Shown here piece after piece: positions 48,725 through 60,500 of a DNA stretch of 64,000 nt; within the stretch, counting starts at the first letter, position 1, and each line of letters begins with the position of its first letter. The stretch is from Mesorhizobium caraganae (GTDB taxonomy: Bacteria; Pseudomonadota; Alphaproteobacteria; Rhizobiales; Rhizobiaceae): contig NZ_JAFCGY010000003.1 of NCBI RefSeq assembly GCF_016836705.1, positions 349,844 to 413,843 of the forward strand, in the 5' to 3' direction. The notes below the pieces were generated by a model. The model saw nothing but the letters and a program-made list of their open reading frames with translations, did no database searches and was not told where the DNA came from. The translations under genes were made by a program, and so were the position numbers.

Positions 48725-50575
48725 ATGTCAGCGGAAGCGTCGGGCAGCGATCTTATTCAGGTGGTGGCGCTGCTTGCCGCGGGCGTCGTCGCCGTTCCGA
48801 TCTTCAAACGCATGGGGCTGGGCTCGATCCTCGGCTATCTCGCCGCCGGCGTGGTTATCGGCCCGTTCGGCATCCGCATCTTTTCCGAATCGGAAGCCAT
48901 CCTGCACGTCGCCGAACTCGGCGTCGTCATGTTCCTGTTCATCATTGGGCTGGAGATGCAGCCGTCGCGGCTATGGGGGCTGCGGCGCGAAATTTTTGGG
49001 CTCGGCGCCCTGCAGGTCGGCGTCTGCGCGGTGCTTCTGACTCTCGTCGGATTAGCGGGCGGCTTTCCGATCGCGCAATCCTTCGTTGCCGGCGCCGGCT
49101 TCGTGCTGACCTCGACGGCGATCGTCATGCAGCTGCTGGAAGAACGCGGCGAGATGGCCAGTCCCAAAGGACAGCGCATCGTGTCCATCCTGCTGCTTGA
49201 GGATCTGGCGATCGTGCCGCTTTTGGCGCTGGTCGCCTTCCTGGCGCCGGGCGGTGCCGAGATGACCCTGCAGCAAAGGCTGACCGAGGTCGGCATCGGC
49301 CTTGGCGCCATTGTCGGGCTGGTGGTGGCCGGCCGCTATCTGCTCAATCCGTTCTTCCGCATCCTGGCCGACGCCAAGGCTCGCGAAGTGATGACGGCGG
49401 CCGCACTTCTGGTCGTGCTGGGATCGGCGCTGGTCATGCAGCTCTCCGGCCTGTCGATGGCGATGGGCGCCTTCCTTGCCGGCGTGCTCCTGTCGGAATC
49501 GACCTTCCGCCACCAGCTGGAAGCCGACATCGAGCCGTTTCGCGGCATCCTGCTTGGCCTGTTCTTCCTCGCCGTCGGCATGTCGCTCGACCTGCATGTG
49601 GTGGTCGACAATTGGCGGCTGATCGCCATCTATGTCGTCGCCTACATGGTGATGAAGGCGCTCGGCATCTATCTCGTCGCCCGCGTGCTGAAGAGCGGCC
49701 ATCGCGAAGCGCTGGAGCGCGCCGTATTCATGGCGCAGGGCGGCGAATTCGCCTTCGTGCTTTACTCCGCCGCGGCGGCCGTCGGCATCATCGACAGCCG
49801 GGCCAACGCCACGCTGACCGCGATCATCATCATCTCGATGGTGCTGACGCCGCTGGCGATCATTGCGCTCAAATATCTCACGCCGCGCGACGAGCAGTCG
49901 CTCGAAGGCGTCGATATCGCCGAAGGGCTGACCGGCAGTGTTCTGGTCATCGGCTTCGGCCGCTTCGGCCAGATCGCCAGCCAGCCGCTTTTGTTGCGCG
50001 GCATCGACGTGTCGATCATCGACAATGATGTCGAAATGATCCAGGCTGCCGCCGATTTCGGCTTCAAGGTCTATTATGGCGACGGTACGCGGCTCGACAT
50101 TCTGCGCGCCGCTGGCGCTGGTCGTGCGCGCGCCGTGCTGATCTGTGTCGACAAGCCCGACGCTGCCGTTCGCATTGCCGAACTGATCAAGGCGGAGTTC
50201 CCGCTGCTGACCGTTCTGGCTCGCGCCTTCGATCGCGGCACAGCGCTGTCGCTCATCCGCGTCGGCGTGGATTTCCAGCTGCGCGAAACCTTCGAATCGG
50301 CCCTCGTCTTCGGTGGCTCGGCGCTCGAAGCGCTTGGCGTCGAACCGGAAGACGTCGCCGACGTCATCGAGGATGTACGGCGCCGCGACAACGACCGCTT
50401 CGAGACGCAGCTGGCGGAAGGCATACGGGCTGGCCGGCGCTTCCTCAGGGGCAATATCGGCACGCCGATTCCGACACCGCTCGCTCCGCCACGTCGACCC
50501 GGCCAGGCGCTGAATGAAGAAACCGCCGGTGTGTTGAACAAATCCGAACCCGCCCAGCCAGAGGAAGGCAGATGA
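48725..50575 (+). CDS. Kef-type monovalent cation:proton antiporter (CPA2)
   Basis: 616 aa. The membrane half has about 12 helices with the CPA2 segments GSILGYLAAGVVIGPFGIRI, ELGVVMFLFIIGLEMQPSRL and LLEDLAIVPLLALVAFLAPG. A TrkA-N/RCK domain follows (SVLVIGFGRFGQIASQPLLL, then YYGDGTRLDILRAAGAG), which binds NAD(H) and gates transport. It probably exports potassium in exchange for protons. The ATG at 48725 gives the family N-terminus. It overlaps the DUF924 gene by four bases (ATGA). Confidence 0.92.
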   Translation: MSAEASGSDLIQVVALLAAGVVAVPIFKRMGLGSILGYLAAGVVIGPFGIRIFSESEAILHVAELGVVMFLFIIGLEMQPSRLWGLRREIFGLGALQVGVCAVLLTLVGLAGGFPIAQSFVAGAGFVLTSTAIVMQLLEERGEMASPKGQRIVSILLLEDLAIVPLLALVAFLAPGGAEMTLQQRLTEVGIGLGAIVGLVVAGRYLLNPFFRILADAKAREVMTAAALLVVLGSALVMQLSGLSMAMGAFLAGVLLSESTFRHQLEADIEPFRGILLGLFFLAVGMSLDLHVVVDNWRLIAIYVVAYMVMKALGIYLVARVLKSGHREALERAVFMAQGGEFAFVLYSAAAAVGIIDSRANATLTAIIIISMVLTPLAIIALKYLTPRDEQSLEGVDIAEGLTGSVLVIGFGRFGQIASQPLLLRGIDVSIIDNDVEMIQAAADFGFKVYYGDGTRLDILRAAGAGRARAVLICVDKPDAAVRIAELIKAEFPLLTVLARAFDRGTALSLIRVGVDFQLRETFESALVFGGSALEALGVEPEDVADVIEDVRRRDNDRFETQLAEGIRAGRRFLRGNIGTPIPTPLAPPRRPGQALNEETAGVLNKSEPAQPEEGR

Positions 50576-51120
50576 CCGCATTGGATGAGCGCGCGCTCGC
50601 CGTCACCAAATTCTGGCGCGAGGCCGGCGAAGACGCCTGGTTCGAAAAGAACGACGCTTTCGATGCGGATTTTCGCAGCCGATTTCTCGACCTGCATTAT
50701 GCGGCCGCGCGGCGCGAGTGCGACGCCTGGTCGGAGCATGCCGAGGGCTCGCTGGCGCTGATGATCCTGCTCGACCAGTTTCCGCGCAACTGCTTTCGCG
50801 GCTCAGGCCATATGTACGCCACCGATCCGCTGGCAAGGCACTTTGCCGCCAAGGCGATCGCCGCCGGCCATGACCTGGCGCTGGAAGAAGACCTGCGCGT
50901 CTTCCTCTACCTGCCTTACGAACATTCGGAACTGCCCGCCGACCAGGACAGGTCGGTTGAGCTCACCACTGCCAGGGCGCCGGAGTATATCAAATACGCG
51001 GTCGAGCACCGCGACATCATCGAGCGTTTCGGGCGCTTTCCGCATCGCAATCGCATGCTTGGTCGCGAGACGACGGCGGACGAACAGGCATTTCTCGATG
51101 GCGGCGGGTTCTCCGGCTAA
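50572..51120 (+). CDS. DUF924 family protein
   Basis: 182 aa, all-helical, soluble. Typical segments are VTKFWREAGEDAWFEKNDAF, LALMILLDQFPRNCFRGSGH, FLYLPYEHSELPADQDRSVE and ERFGRFPHRNRMLGRETTAD. The family resembles TPR-like repeats and has no established function. Its start is translationally coupled to the Kef antiporter, and its stop overlaps the convergent folK stop by four bases. Confidence 0.9.
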   Translation: MTALDERALAVTKFWREAGEDAWFEKNDAFDADFRSRFLDLHYAAARRECDAWSEHAEGSLALMILLDQFPRNCFRGSGHMYATDPLARHFAAKAIAAGHDLALEEDLRVFLYLPYEHSELPADQDRSVELTTARAPEYIKYAVEHRDIIERFGRFPHRNRMLGRETTADEQAFLDGGGFSG

Positions 51121-51629
51121 CCCAGCCACCAGTCGCGGCCGGACGCCAGCCGCTCTATGCCTGACGTATCGACGGCGCTGAGCCGCTCGCTCACGCTGCG
51201 GCCGCCAACCGCCAGTTCCGGCGCGATCTCGGCCAGGGGCGCCAAAACGAAGGCGCGCTCCAGCATCCTGGGATGCGGCACTTCCAGCCCGGTCTCGTGG
51301 ATGATGCGGTCGCCGAACACCAATATGTCGATGTCGATCAGGCGCGGCCCCCAGCGCTCCTCGCGCACCCGTTTCAGCTTGCGCTCGGCCTCGAGGCAGA
51401 GATCGAGCAGCGCCCTTGGCGTCAGCGCGGTCGAGATTTCGGCGGCGGCATTGAGAAAATCCGGCTGGTCGAGCTTGCCCCAGGGCGGTGTGCGGTAAAG
51501 CGAGGAGACGGCAATGACGCGCGTGCTCTCGTCGGCGTCCAGCAGGCGCAGCGCCGTCGCCATCGAGGCCGCTGGATCGCCGAGATTGCCGCCAAGGCTG
51601 AGATAGACCGTGTTATTCGGGCCAGACAA
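51117..51629 (-). CDS. folK: Hydroxymethyldihydropterin pyrophosphokinase
   Basis: 170 aa. It transfers pyrophosphate from ATP to 6-hydroxymethyl-7,8-dihydropterin in folate synthesis. The HPPK signatures are VYLSLGGNLGD at the start and RWGPRLIDIDILVFGD in the centre, followed by VPHPRMLERAFVLAPLAEI. The start codon is TTG at 51629, inside folB (17-bp overlap). It is the last gene of folP-folB-folK. Confidence 0.95.
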   Translation of the reverse strand: MSGPNNTVYLSLGGNLGDPAASMATALRLLDADESTRVIAVSSLYRTPPWGKLDQPDFLNAAAEISTALTPRALLDLCLEAERKLKRVREERWGPRLIDIDILVFGDRIIHETGLEVPHPRMLERAFVLAPLAEIAPELAVGGRSVSERLSAVDTSGIERLASGRDWWLG

Positions 51630-51972
51630 CGGTCACCTCGACATAATCGAGTACGCCGGGCACCGGCGCGTTCGGTTTGCGCACGGTGATCTCGGCCTTC
51701 CTGATCTGCGGAAACCGCGCCGTCAGCGCCTTTGCCACTTCGAGCGCCAGCGCCTCGATCAGGAACCGGCGGTGTCCGGTGACGATCTTTTCAATCACCG
51801 TGAAGGCGATGCCATAATTGACGGTATCCTCGATGGAATCATCCTCCAGCGGGCGGCTGGGCTCGACCGTCAACTCGGCATCGACATAGAAACGCTGGCC
51901 AAGCGCCTCCTCCTCATCCAGCACGCCGTGCCGGGCAAAGAAGGCGCAGTTCTTCATGCGGATGACGTACAT
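51613..51972 (-). CDS. folB: Dihydroneopterin aldolase
   Basis: 119 aa. It splits dihydroneopterin to hydroxymethyl-dihydropterin and glycolaldehyde. The characteristic start YVIRMKNCAFFARHGVLDEE and the later VEKIV/ALALEVAKALTARFPQI and EITVRKPNAPVPG segments fit the family. It lies 17 bp after folP and overlaps folK. Confidence 0.95.
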   Translation of the reverse strand: MYVIRMKNCAFFARHGVLDEEEALGQRFYVDAELTVEPSRPLEDDSIEDTVNYGIAFTVIEKIVTGHRRFLIEALALEVAKALTARFPQIRKAEITVRKPNAPVPGVLDYVEVTVVWPE

Positions 51973-51989
51973 TTCTTAGGTTCCTGGGC

Positions 51990-52835
51990 TCAGTGTCCCG
52001 GCTTTTCACGCGCCAGCATAGCATCCGCCATGGCCAGCGCGTCCACGTTGATTGCGACATCGTGGACGCGAAACAGATCGGCGCCCTTCAGCCTGAGGAT
52101 GACGCTGGTGGCTGCCGTCCCGACGCCGCGCGCGGCGGCGTCGCGGCCGGTGATCGTGCCGATGAAGCGTTTTCTAGACGTGCCGGCCATCAGGGGAAAG
52201 CCGAGCGCGGTCAGTTCGGAAAACCGCGCCATCAGGTCGAGGTTTTCCTCCGCCGTCTCCTTGGCGAAGCCGAAGCCGGCATCGAGCACGATATGGTCGT
52301 CCTGGACGCCATTGCGCTTGGCGATTTCCAGCGATGCCTTGAGGAAGAAAAACTGGTCGTCGATGACGTCGGGCAGCTTTTGCCGTTCGCGCCCGGTATG
52401 CATGATGACCAGCCCAGCGCCTGTCTCTGCGGCGACGCGGGCAATGCCGGGTTCACGCTGCAAGCCCCAGACATCATTGACGATATGCGCGCCGGCGTCG
52501 ACGGCCAGGCGCGCGGTTTCCTCGCGATAGGTGTCGACCGAAATCAGGGCTTCGCCTGAACTGGCGAGTGCGGCGATGACCGGCAGGATGCGGGCCTGCT
52601 CTTCCCCAGGGGTAACGGGAGAGGCGCCCGGGCGCGTGGATTCCCCGCCGATGTCGATGACGGCAGCCCCCTCTTCCACCATGCGGCGCGCCTGCGCCAC
52701 CGCCTGATCAGGCGTGATAAACTGCCCACCATCGGAAAAACTGTCCGGCGTGACGTTGAGAATGCCGACCACCATGGCCTTCTCGCCAAGGTCGAGATGG
52801 CGTCCATGCGCCAGTTGCCATCGCCTTGTCGTCAT
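51990..52835 (-). CDS. folP: Dihydropteroate synthase
   Basis: 281 aa, the sulfonamide target. It joins hydroxymethyl-dihydropterin pyrophosphate with p-aminobenzoate. Signatures are VGILNVTPDSFSDGG, IDIGGESTRPGASPV, NDVWGLQREPGI, VLDAGFGFAKETAEENLDLM and LMAGTSRKRFIGTITGR. It is the first gene of the folate cluster folP-folB-folK. Confidence 0.96.
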   Translation of the reverse strand: MTTRRWQLAHGRHLDLGEKAMVVGILNVTPDSFSDGGQFITPDQAVAQARRMVEEGAAVIDIGGESTRPGASPVTPGEEQARILPVIAALASSGEALISVDTYREETARLAVDAGAHIVNDVWGLQREPGIARVAAETGAGLVIMHTGRERQKLPDVIDDQFFFLKASLEIAKRNGVQDDHIVLDAGFGFAKETAEENLDLMARFSELTALGFPLMAGTSRKRFIGTITGRDAAARGVGTAATSVILRLKGADLFRVHDVAINVDALAMADAMLAREKPGH

Positions 52836-52956
52836 TGTCCTTCAACCATGTGGCTCATCGGGCGCTTGCAATCCATCAACGATGCGTGATCGGTGGAAGA
52901 TCAATTCCGTTGCGCCGGCAACGGCCGTAAAGCAAGGTGAGTGAAGAGGCAACATA

Positions 52957-53574
52957 ATGAAACGACCCCTGCTCTGTGCCCTGATGCTGGCTTTGACCGT
53001 CCTGCCGGCGAATGGTGCCAATCTGGTGAAGACCTACAGCTATTTTGCGGTCGGCGGCAGCACGCTCGATGATATCGAGACGCAATTGTCGAAACATGGG
53101 CCCGAGGTGAAAAGCACCGGGATGAGGCATCCGGGCGCCACCCAGATGGCGTTCACCACCCGCATCAGCTACGCGCAAACCGCTGATTCCTGCCGCATCG
53201 CCAAGGCCACCGTCACCGTCAAGGTCAAGGTCATCCTTCCGGAGTGGCGCAGGCCGCGCAAGGCCGACGCCGATGTCAGGCTGTTCTGGGACACGCTGTC
53301 GGCCGACATCAAGCGCCACGAGGAGCGTCATGTCGAGATCGCCAAGAGCCACGGCCGTCTCCTCGAGGACGCGCTGAACGCCAGCTACCCGCAAAAGACC
53401 TGCGCCGAGGCAAAGGCAAGGGCGGCTGAGATCACCGCGGCCGAGCTCGCCAGGCACGACCAGGACCAGGTGCGCTTCGACCGCGTCGAAGGCGTCAACT
53501 TCGAAAGCCGCATCCTGCGGCTGCTGCGCTACCGCATGCAGCGCATCGAAAACGGCCAGCTTCCGCCCGGCTGA
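52957..53574 (+). CDS. DUF922 protein, putative secreted metalloprotease
   Basis: 205 aa. Residues 1-21 are a signal peptide (KRPLLCALMLALTVLPANGA). The family motif HExxH is seen as HEERH in IKRHEERHVEIAKSHGRLLE, so zinc-dependent proteolysis is plausible but has not been demonstrated for the family to my knowledge. It starts with a substrate-like strand region (YSYFAVGGSTLDDIETQLSK). Two cysteines could form a disulfide. It is divergent from the folate genes and stands alone. Confidence 0.85.
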   Translation: MKRPLLCALMLALTVLPANGANLVKTYSYFAVGGSTLDDIETQLSKHGPEVKSTGMRHPGATQMAFTTRISYAQTADSCRIAKATVTVKVKVILPEWRRPRKADADVRLFWDTLSADIKRHEERHVEIAKSHGRLLEDALNASYPQKTCAEAKARAAEITAAELARHDQDQVRFDRVEGVNFESRILRLLRYRMQRIENGQLPPG

Positions 53575-53791
53575 CCACGGGACCGTTACCCAAGCCAATC
53601 CGGCCGAAACATGAGGCCAGCCCCAGAAAATTTTCGGGCAAAGGTCGAAATCGGCCTATACGGGACGACATATGTCAGGCTCGCACGGCGCGAGCTTCGA
53701 AACGCGAGATCAAGACCAATTGAGGCGGCGTATAGCGGAGCGGCCATTTGGCGCCGCGCAATCGCTCGCCAAGCATTGTGGATGAACTGAT

Positions 53792-55270
53792 ATGGACCAG
53801 GCTATCGACAAGCCGGTGATTGCAGCCGCGCCGCTGACGGAAAGCGAGAAGAACGTCATCATCGCCGGCATCCTCTTGTCGATGCTCCTGGCGGCACTCG
53901 ACCAGACCATCGTCGCGCCGGCCATGCCGACCATCGGCCGTTCGCTCGGCCATGCCGACTATCTGCCGTGGATCGTGACCGGTTATCTCTTGACGGCGAC
54001 CGCGATGGCGCCGCTCTACGGCAAGATCTCCGACGTTTATGGCCGCCGGCCGACCGTCTATACGGCGATCCTGATCTTCCTCGCGGGATCACTGGTCAGC
54101 GCCCTGGCCCCCAACATGTTCGTGCTGGTCATCGGCCGGGCGATCCAGGGCGCGGGCGGCGGTGGCCTGTTCGCCCTGGCGCAGATCGTCATCGGCGACC
54201 TGGTGCCGCCACGCGAACGGGCGCGTTATGCCGCCTGGATTTCGGGCACATGGGCTGTCGCCAGCATCGCCGGACCGTTGCTGGGTGGCGGTTTTGCCGA
54301 ACATCTGCATTGGTCGCTGATCTTCTGGATCAACATCCCGCTTGGCCTGGTGGCCATGGCGATCATCAACAAGCCGCTGCGCAAACTGCCGGTTACGGCA
54401 AAGCGGCATCGCATCGACGCCTTGGGAGCACTGCTTCTGGTGGTGGCGACGGCACTGCTGCTTTTGGCGCTCAACTGGGGCGGCAGCGCCTATCCGTGGG
54501 CCTCGCGTGAAATCCTCGGCCTGCTCGCCTGTTCGGCGGTCTTCTGGTTCGCCTTTGCGCTCAGGCTGATGCGGGCGGCCGAGCCGCTGATTTCGCTTGA
54601 AGTGCTCAGCAATCCGATCGTGCTTGCCGGCACGGCGTCGATGTTCCTGCTGCAGGCCGCCAATATCGGCCTGTCCGTGTACCTGCCGGTCTATCTGCAG
54701 TCGATCATCGGCCTGTCGGTCAGCCAGTCAGGCCTTGCCATGCTCGGCCTGCTGCTCGGCACGGTCGCCGGCGCGACGTTCAGCGGCCGCACGATACCGC
54801 GCTTCTTCCATTACAAGCACATCGCCATGGTCGGCGTTCTCTTCGCCATTGTCTGCCTTGGCGTGCTCAGCCTGGTCGCCGGCCGCGCCTCGCTGCTGGT
54901 GGTCGAGCTCTTAACCATCTGCATTGGGTTGGGAAGCGGCACCACTTTCCCGGTCGCCACAGTGTCGGTGCAGAACGCCGTCGACCGCGCGCATCTCGGC
55001 GTCGCCACCGGTGTGCTGACCTTCCTGCGTTCGCTGGGCAGCGCGCTCGGCGTCGCCATGCTCGGCGCCGTCGCGCTCGGCTATGGCCTGCCGCTTGCCG
55101 GCGAAGGCGTGCCGGCTGCCGGACAGATCGTCTCGGCGACGCCCTTCATGATGATCTTCCTTGCCGCGGCCATCACGCTCGTGCTGGCGCTGATCACGCT
55201 GGCGCTGATGCCGGAGAAGTCGTTGCGCGGCCGCGACGAGGCCGAGGCGCCAGTCGTCCTGGTGGAGTGA
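53792..55270 (+). CDS. MFS transporter, DHA2 (EmrB/QacA) drug-efflux type
   Basis: 492 aa with 14 predicted helices. The DHA2 signature is at the start: LLSMLLAALDQTIVAPAMPT, followed by GKISDVYGRRPTVYTAILIF (motif A) and GRAIQGAGGGGLFALAQIVI. It probably exports drugs or metabolites by proton antiport. A second ATG is not needed: the ATG at 53792 follows GTGGATGAACTGAT. No regulator gene is adjacent, and the 217 bp upstream show only short dyads. Confidence 0.92.
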   Translation: MDQAIDKPVIAAAPLTESEKNVIIAGILLSMLLAALDQTIVAPAMPTIGRSLGHADYLPWIVTGYLLTATAMAPLYGKISDVYGRRPTVYTAILIFLAGSLVSALAPNMFVLVIGRAIQGAGGGGLFALAQIVIGDLVPPRERARYAAWISGTWAVASIAGPLLGGGFAEHLHWSLIFWINIPLGLVAMAIINKPLRKLPVTAKRHRIDALGALLLVVATALLLLALNWGGSAYPWASREILGLLACSAVFWFAFALRLMRAAEPLISLEVLSNPIVLAGTASMFLLQAANIGLSVYLPVYLQSIIGLSVSQSGLAMLGLLLGTVAGATFSGRTIPRFFHYKHIAMVGVLFAIVCLGVLSLVAGRASLLVVELLTICIGLGSGTTFPVATVSVQNAVDRAHLGVATGVLTFLRSLGSALGVAMLGAVALGYGLPLAGEGVPAAGQIVSATPFMMIFLAAAITLVLALITLALMPEKSLRGRDEAEAPVVLVE

Positions 55271-55291
55271 TCCGGCAAAAGCCCTGAACGC

Positions 55292-56335
<1,044 letters not shown>

Positions 56336-56427
56336 TCATTGCCAAAACTGGGCCAAACTGGGCGCGAGACTGCATGAGCATTGGCTTGCTGCCAAGCGTC
56401 GGCGGTAAAAATCCGAAAGAAGTTGGT

Positions 56428-56748
56428 TCAGCCCTGGCGGGCGGGCACGCGCACGACGAGGCCGTCAAGGGCGTCGCGCACCTTGATCTGGCAGGACAGG
56501 CGCGAGTTCGGCTGGACGTCATAGGCGAAGTCCAGCATGTCCTCTTCCATCGCCTCCGGCTCGCCGACCTCGGTCGTCCAGGCTTCGTCGACATAGACAT
56601 GGCAGGTTGCGCAGGCGCAGGCGCCGCCGCATTCGGCCTCGATGCCCGGCACCGCGTTGCGGATCGCATTCTCCATGACGGTCGAGCCGTTTTCGGCCTC
56701 GACATCGAAAGGAGTGCCGTCATGGGCGATGAAGGTCAGCTTGGTCAT
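56428..56748 (-). CDS. 2Fe-2S ferredoxin, adrenodoxin-type
   Basis: 106 aa. The cluster ligands are in [14 protein letters not shown] (C-x5-C-x2-C) with the fourth cysteine in [10 protein letters not shown]. It matches the FdVI/adrenodoxin type of soluble ferredoxin, electron donor for oxygenases or for iron-sulfur assembly. The spacing and strand indicate co-expression with the reductase downstream. Confidence 0.94.
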   Translation of the reverse strand: MTKLTFIAHDGTPFDVEAENGSTVMENAIRNAVPGIEAECGGACACATCHVYVDEAWTTEVGEPEAMEEDMLDFAYDVQPNSRLSCQIKVRDALDGLVVRVPARQG

Positions 56749-56905
56749 TTGTCACCTGAAGGGAGTCTCAGCCGAGATAATCACTCCGCCAGACAAGTCA
56801 ACTGCGGCGCGAAAGCGCCGCTTTGTGACGTTTTTTCGGAAAGCTGGCTAAAGCGCGCCCTGGCCCGGCCGATTCATGCCGGTGGCCGCCGACGAGCGGC
56901 AGCCA

Positions 56906-57277
56906 TTACCGGCTGATGGCGGCGATGAAATCGCGCACTTCCTCGATCAGAACGCCGAGGCGCGTGAGGCTGCGTGTATCTTCCGGCTGCTGTTCGATTG
57001 ATAATGCGCAGTCGGCGATGGCAAATGCGCCGACGCCGCGCGCCGAACCTTTCAGCCCATGCGCCAGGAGCAGCCTCTCCCTGACATCGGCATCGATGAT
57101 CTTGTCGCGAACAGAAAGCGCCTGCTGTACGAACAGTGCCAACACCTCCTGCTCGAGGGCGCGATCACCCATTGTCTGGCGGGCCAGATGGGCCAGATCC
57201 ACCGGCCGCGAACGGGCTGGACCCGACGCATCGCCGCCCGGCATTGAGAAGGCAATGCCGCTTTCACCGCGTACCAA
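56906..57277 (-). CDS. Hpt-domain phosphotransfer protein
   Basis: 123 aa. The conserved phosphorylatable histidine is H73 in LLLAHGLKGSARGVGA. A four-helix bundle surrounds it (HLARQTMGDRALEQEVLALF). It would pass a phosphoryl group between a hybrid kinase and a response regulator, partners unknown. I chose the TTG at 57277 because AAGGAG lies seven bases upstream. An ATG occurs at 57244 and the frame is open to 57304. It is divergent from the giant polar gene, 282 bp away. Confidence 0.87.
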   Translation of the reverse strand: MVRGESGIAFSMPGGDASGPARSRPVDLAHLARQTMGDRALEQEVLALFVQQALSVRDKIIDADVRERLLLAHGLKGSARGVGAFAIADCALSIEQQPEDTRSLTRLGVLIEEVRDFIAAISR

Positions 57278-57559
57278 TTTGAAACTCCTTTGTCCCGCTC
57301 GCAAAAAAACTTAGGCGATTTCCGTCGCCAACGCGTTAATGAATGGGCTGGAAAATTGTTGCCGCAGAGGCGGCGAAATCACGTTCACGTTAACCCTATA
57401 TTTAAAGTTTTACGTATCTCGCGGAATGCAGGTTTTCTTTACCCCTGTGTGTCATTACGATACGAGGGTCCATTTTCAGCCTCCTGCGTGGGATAAGACA
57501 AGCCAGAATCAGGCCAAAATCATAAAGTCCCTCGGCAGCTAGTACAGGGTAGCGAAGGC

Positions 57560-60500
57560 ATGGCGAAGAAACCAACGACGACCAGAACTCTCGACAACGA
57601 CGTAGCCAGGGAACTCGAAAAGGCACTAGACCTCGACCTTAGCGGAGACGGCAGCGGCGATCTCGATATTGCGGCGTCGATGGAAGATCTGGAAGCGCAG
57701 ATTTCGCAGGCCGCGGACGAACTGGCGCGCGAAGGCCGTACCCAGAAACCTGCCCCCGCTCAAAGCGCACCCGTCCAACAGAATCAAAGCGCGACGCCGG
57801 CTGCCAAGCCCGCCGAGTTGCGCCCGATTGAATCGCGTAACAGCGCGCAGCCGGCCGGCTTCAAGCCGGCAAACGATGATCGCCAGAAAGATTACAAGAC
57901 GCTGCTGCACAGCCTCAACCGGCGCGCGTCGAGCACGATCTATTGGGTCGTGGCGTTCGTGTCGCTGGCCTGGATTGCCGGCGCCGGCGGTCTTGCCAAT
58001 CTGCTGTTTGGCCCGAGCATCTGGAAAATTCGTACATTCGATCAACTCCTGGCCCGCCCCGAACTGATCGGCCTCGCAATCGCGGCAATCATACCGGTCG
58101 TCCTGTTTTGGGCTTTCGCGGCAATGATCCGCCGCGCGCAGGAAATGCGCATCGCCGCCCAGTCGATGACGGAAGTGGCTTTCCGCCTGGCGGAGCCGGA
58201 AAACCTCGCCCAGGACCGCGTCATGATGATCGGCCAGGCCGTTCGCCGCGAAGTGGCGGCCATGGGTGAAGGCATCGAGCGCACGCTGGCGCGCGCCGTC
58301 GAACTCGAAACGCTGGTTCACAGCGAGGTCAACCAGATCGAACGCTCCTATTCGGAGAATGAATCCCGTATACGCTCGCTTGTCGACGGGCTGGGCAGCG
58401 AACGCGAAGCCGTCGTCACCCATGCCGAGCGCGTGCGCGCTTCGATCACCGGCGCGCATGAGACGCTGAAGGACGAAATCGGCGCTGCCAGCGACATCAT
58501 TCGCGATTCCATCCTCAACGCGTCGACCAAGCTGTCGATGACGATCACCAATTCCGGCGACACGCTGATCGACCGCATCAATGAAAGCTCGATGTCGATC
58601 TTCGATCAGGTGGAAGGCCGGCTCGATACGATCACCGACCGGCTGTCGACATCGGGCGAAGCCTTCGCTTCGCTGCTCGACACCCGCATCGCCAAGCTGA
58701 CCGACACCACCGACGGCCTGACCCGCTCGCTGACCGACCTGCTCGACGACCGCACCACCGGCATGGTGTCGCTGCTTGGGGGTGCTGCGCGCACCTTGAG
58801 CTCTGAATTCGAATCCAGCCTCAACGGCATCGAGCGCACGCTGGCCGAGCGTGGCCAGGCGCTGATCAGCGAATTCCAGACCCGCGCCGAAGCCCTGGAT
58901 ACCGGCACACAAAAACTCAACGCCGCGCTCGAGGCGCGTGCCCGGCAGATCAATGAAACGCTGGTCGAGCGCGCCCGCGAGATCGCCCACACCTTTGCCG
59001 AGAGCAAGGATCATTTGTCGGCGATGATCGATCAGGGCAAGACCCAGATCGGCGCTGACATGGCCGACATCGTTTCGTCGACCTCGTCGATGCTCGAAGC
59101 TCGCGCCAGCGACTTTGCCGGCCGCATGGAAGCGGCCCGCCACGTCGTGTCGCGCTCCTTCGACACCGACATCCAGCGCCTTGCCGACGCCCGCGTCGGC
59201 ATCGAGGAAGCGGTCGAAAACCACAGCCGCAAGCTGTCCGAAAGCCGCGAGCGCATGGCAGCGGCCATGGAGGCGGATTTGGCGAAATTCGCCGAGGGCC
59301 GCGCCGGCATCGACGCAGCCGTCACCAACCAGGTGCAGAAGCTGGCCGAAGGCCGCAACCTGATTTCGCGCGCTTTGGAAGAGGATCTGCGCAAGGTCAA
59401 CGAGTCGCGCGCCGCCATCGACGCGTCGGTTGGCAGCCATCTCGAACGCCTCGAAGAGGGCCGCAACCGGCTCAACCAGGCCTTGCATGAAGACTCTGGA
59501 AAACTCGTGCAAGCCCGCACGATCATTGATGAAATGGTCGCCGGGCATGTCGGGAAACTGGCTGAAGGCCGCAACATTCTGTCGCGCGCCCTGGAGGCCG
59601 ATCTCGGCAAGCTCGCCGACAGCCGCGCCTCGATTGACGGGCTGGTCGCCGGCCAGGTCGAAAAGATCGCCGAAGGCCGTGCCATCCTCACCAAGGCGCT
59701 CGAAAACGACATTATCGGCATCAAGGGTGTGATCGAGAACCACTCGGCGAAACTGGCCGAGGACCGGACCGAACTCAGCAAGGCGCTGGAGAACGACCTG
59801 TCCAGCATCAGGGGCCTGCTCTCCGACCATTCGAACCGGCTCGCCGACGATCGTGGCCTCTTGTCCCAAACGCTCGAGGCCGACCTTGCCAAGTTGGCGG
59901 AAAGCCGGTCGAGCATCGACGGGCTGGTCGCCGGCCAGGTCGAGAAGCTGGCCGAAGGCCGTGACATTCTCAAGCGCGCGCTCGAAGCCGACATCAATAC
60001 CATCAAGGGTGCCATCGCGGGTCATTCCGACAGGGTGGCGGAAGAGCGCAGCCAGCTTTCGAAGGCACTGGAAGCCGATCTGCAGAATGTGAACAGCCTG
60101 ATCGCCGACCACACGAGCCGGCTTGTCCAGGATCGTTCGACACTATCCCAGGCGCTTCAGGACGATCTGCACAATGTGAGCGGCATCATGGCCGATCATC
60201 AAAACAGGCTCGTCCAGGACCGTTCGGCCCTCTCAAAGGCATTGGAAGACGACATCGCCAAGCTGGCGGAGAGCCGCTCCAGCATCGATGGGCTGGTCGC
60301 CGGACAGGTCGAGAAGCTCGCCGAGGGCCGCGACATCCTCAAGCGGGCGCTCGAAGCCGATCTCAGCACGATCAGGAGCGCCATTGTCGACCAGTCGCAG
60401 AAGCTGACTGAAAACCGTGGAGAATTCGCACGGGTGCTGGAAGCCGATCTGGAAAATGTCAACAGCCTGCTCCAGGATCACAGCGACAAGCTCGCCCAGG

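Noticed and set aside
53575..53791. Dyads upstream of the DHA2 pump as a TetR operator
   Set aside because: The inverted matches are short and imperfect, and no TetR gene is adjacent.
57378..57402. TTAA-rich stretch upstream of the giant gene as a CtrA site
   Set aside because: The two TTAA half sites are eight bases apart instead of seven, so it is not a consensus match. Only experimental data could rescue it.
57626..60112. 828-codon frame antisense to the giant gene
   Set aside because: It mirrors the repeat structure of the sense protein and has no independent features.
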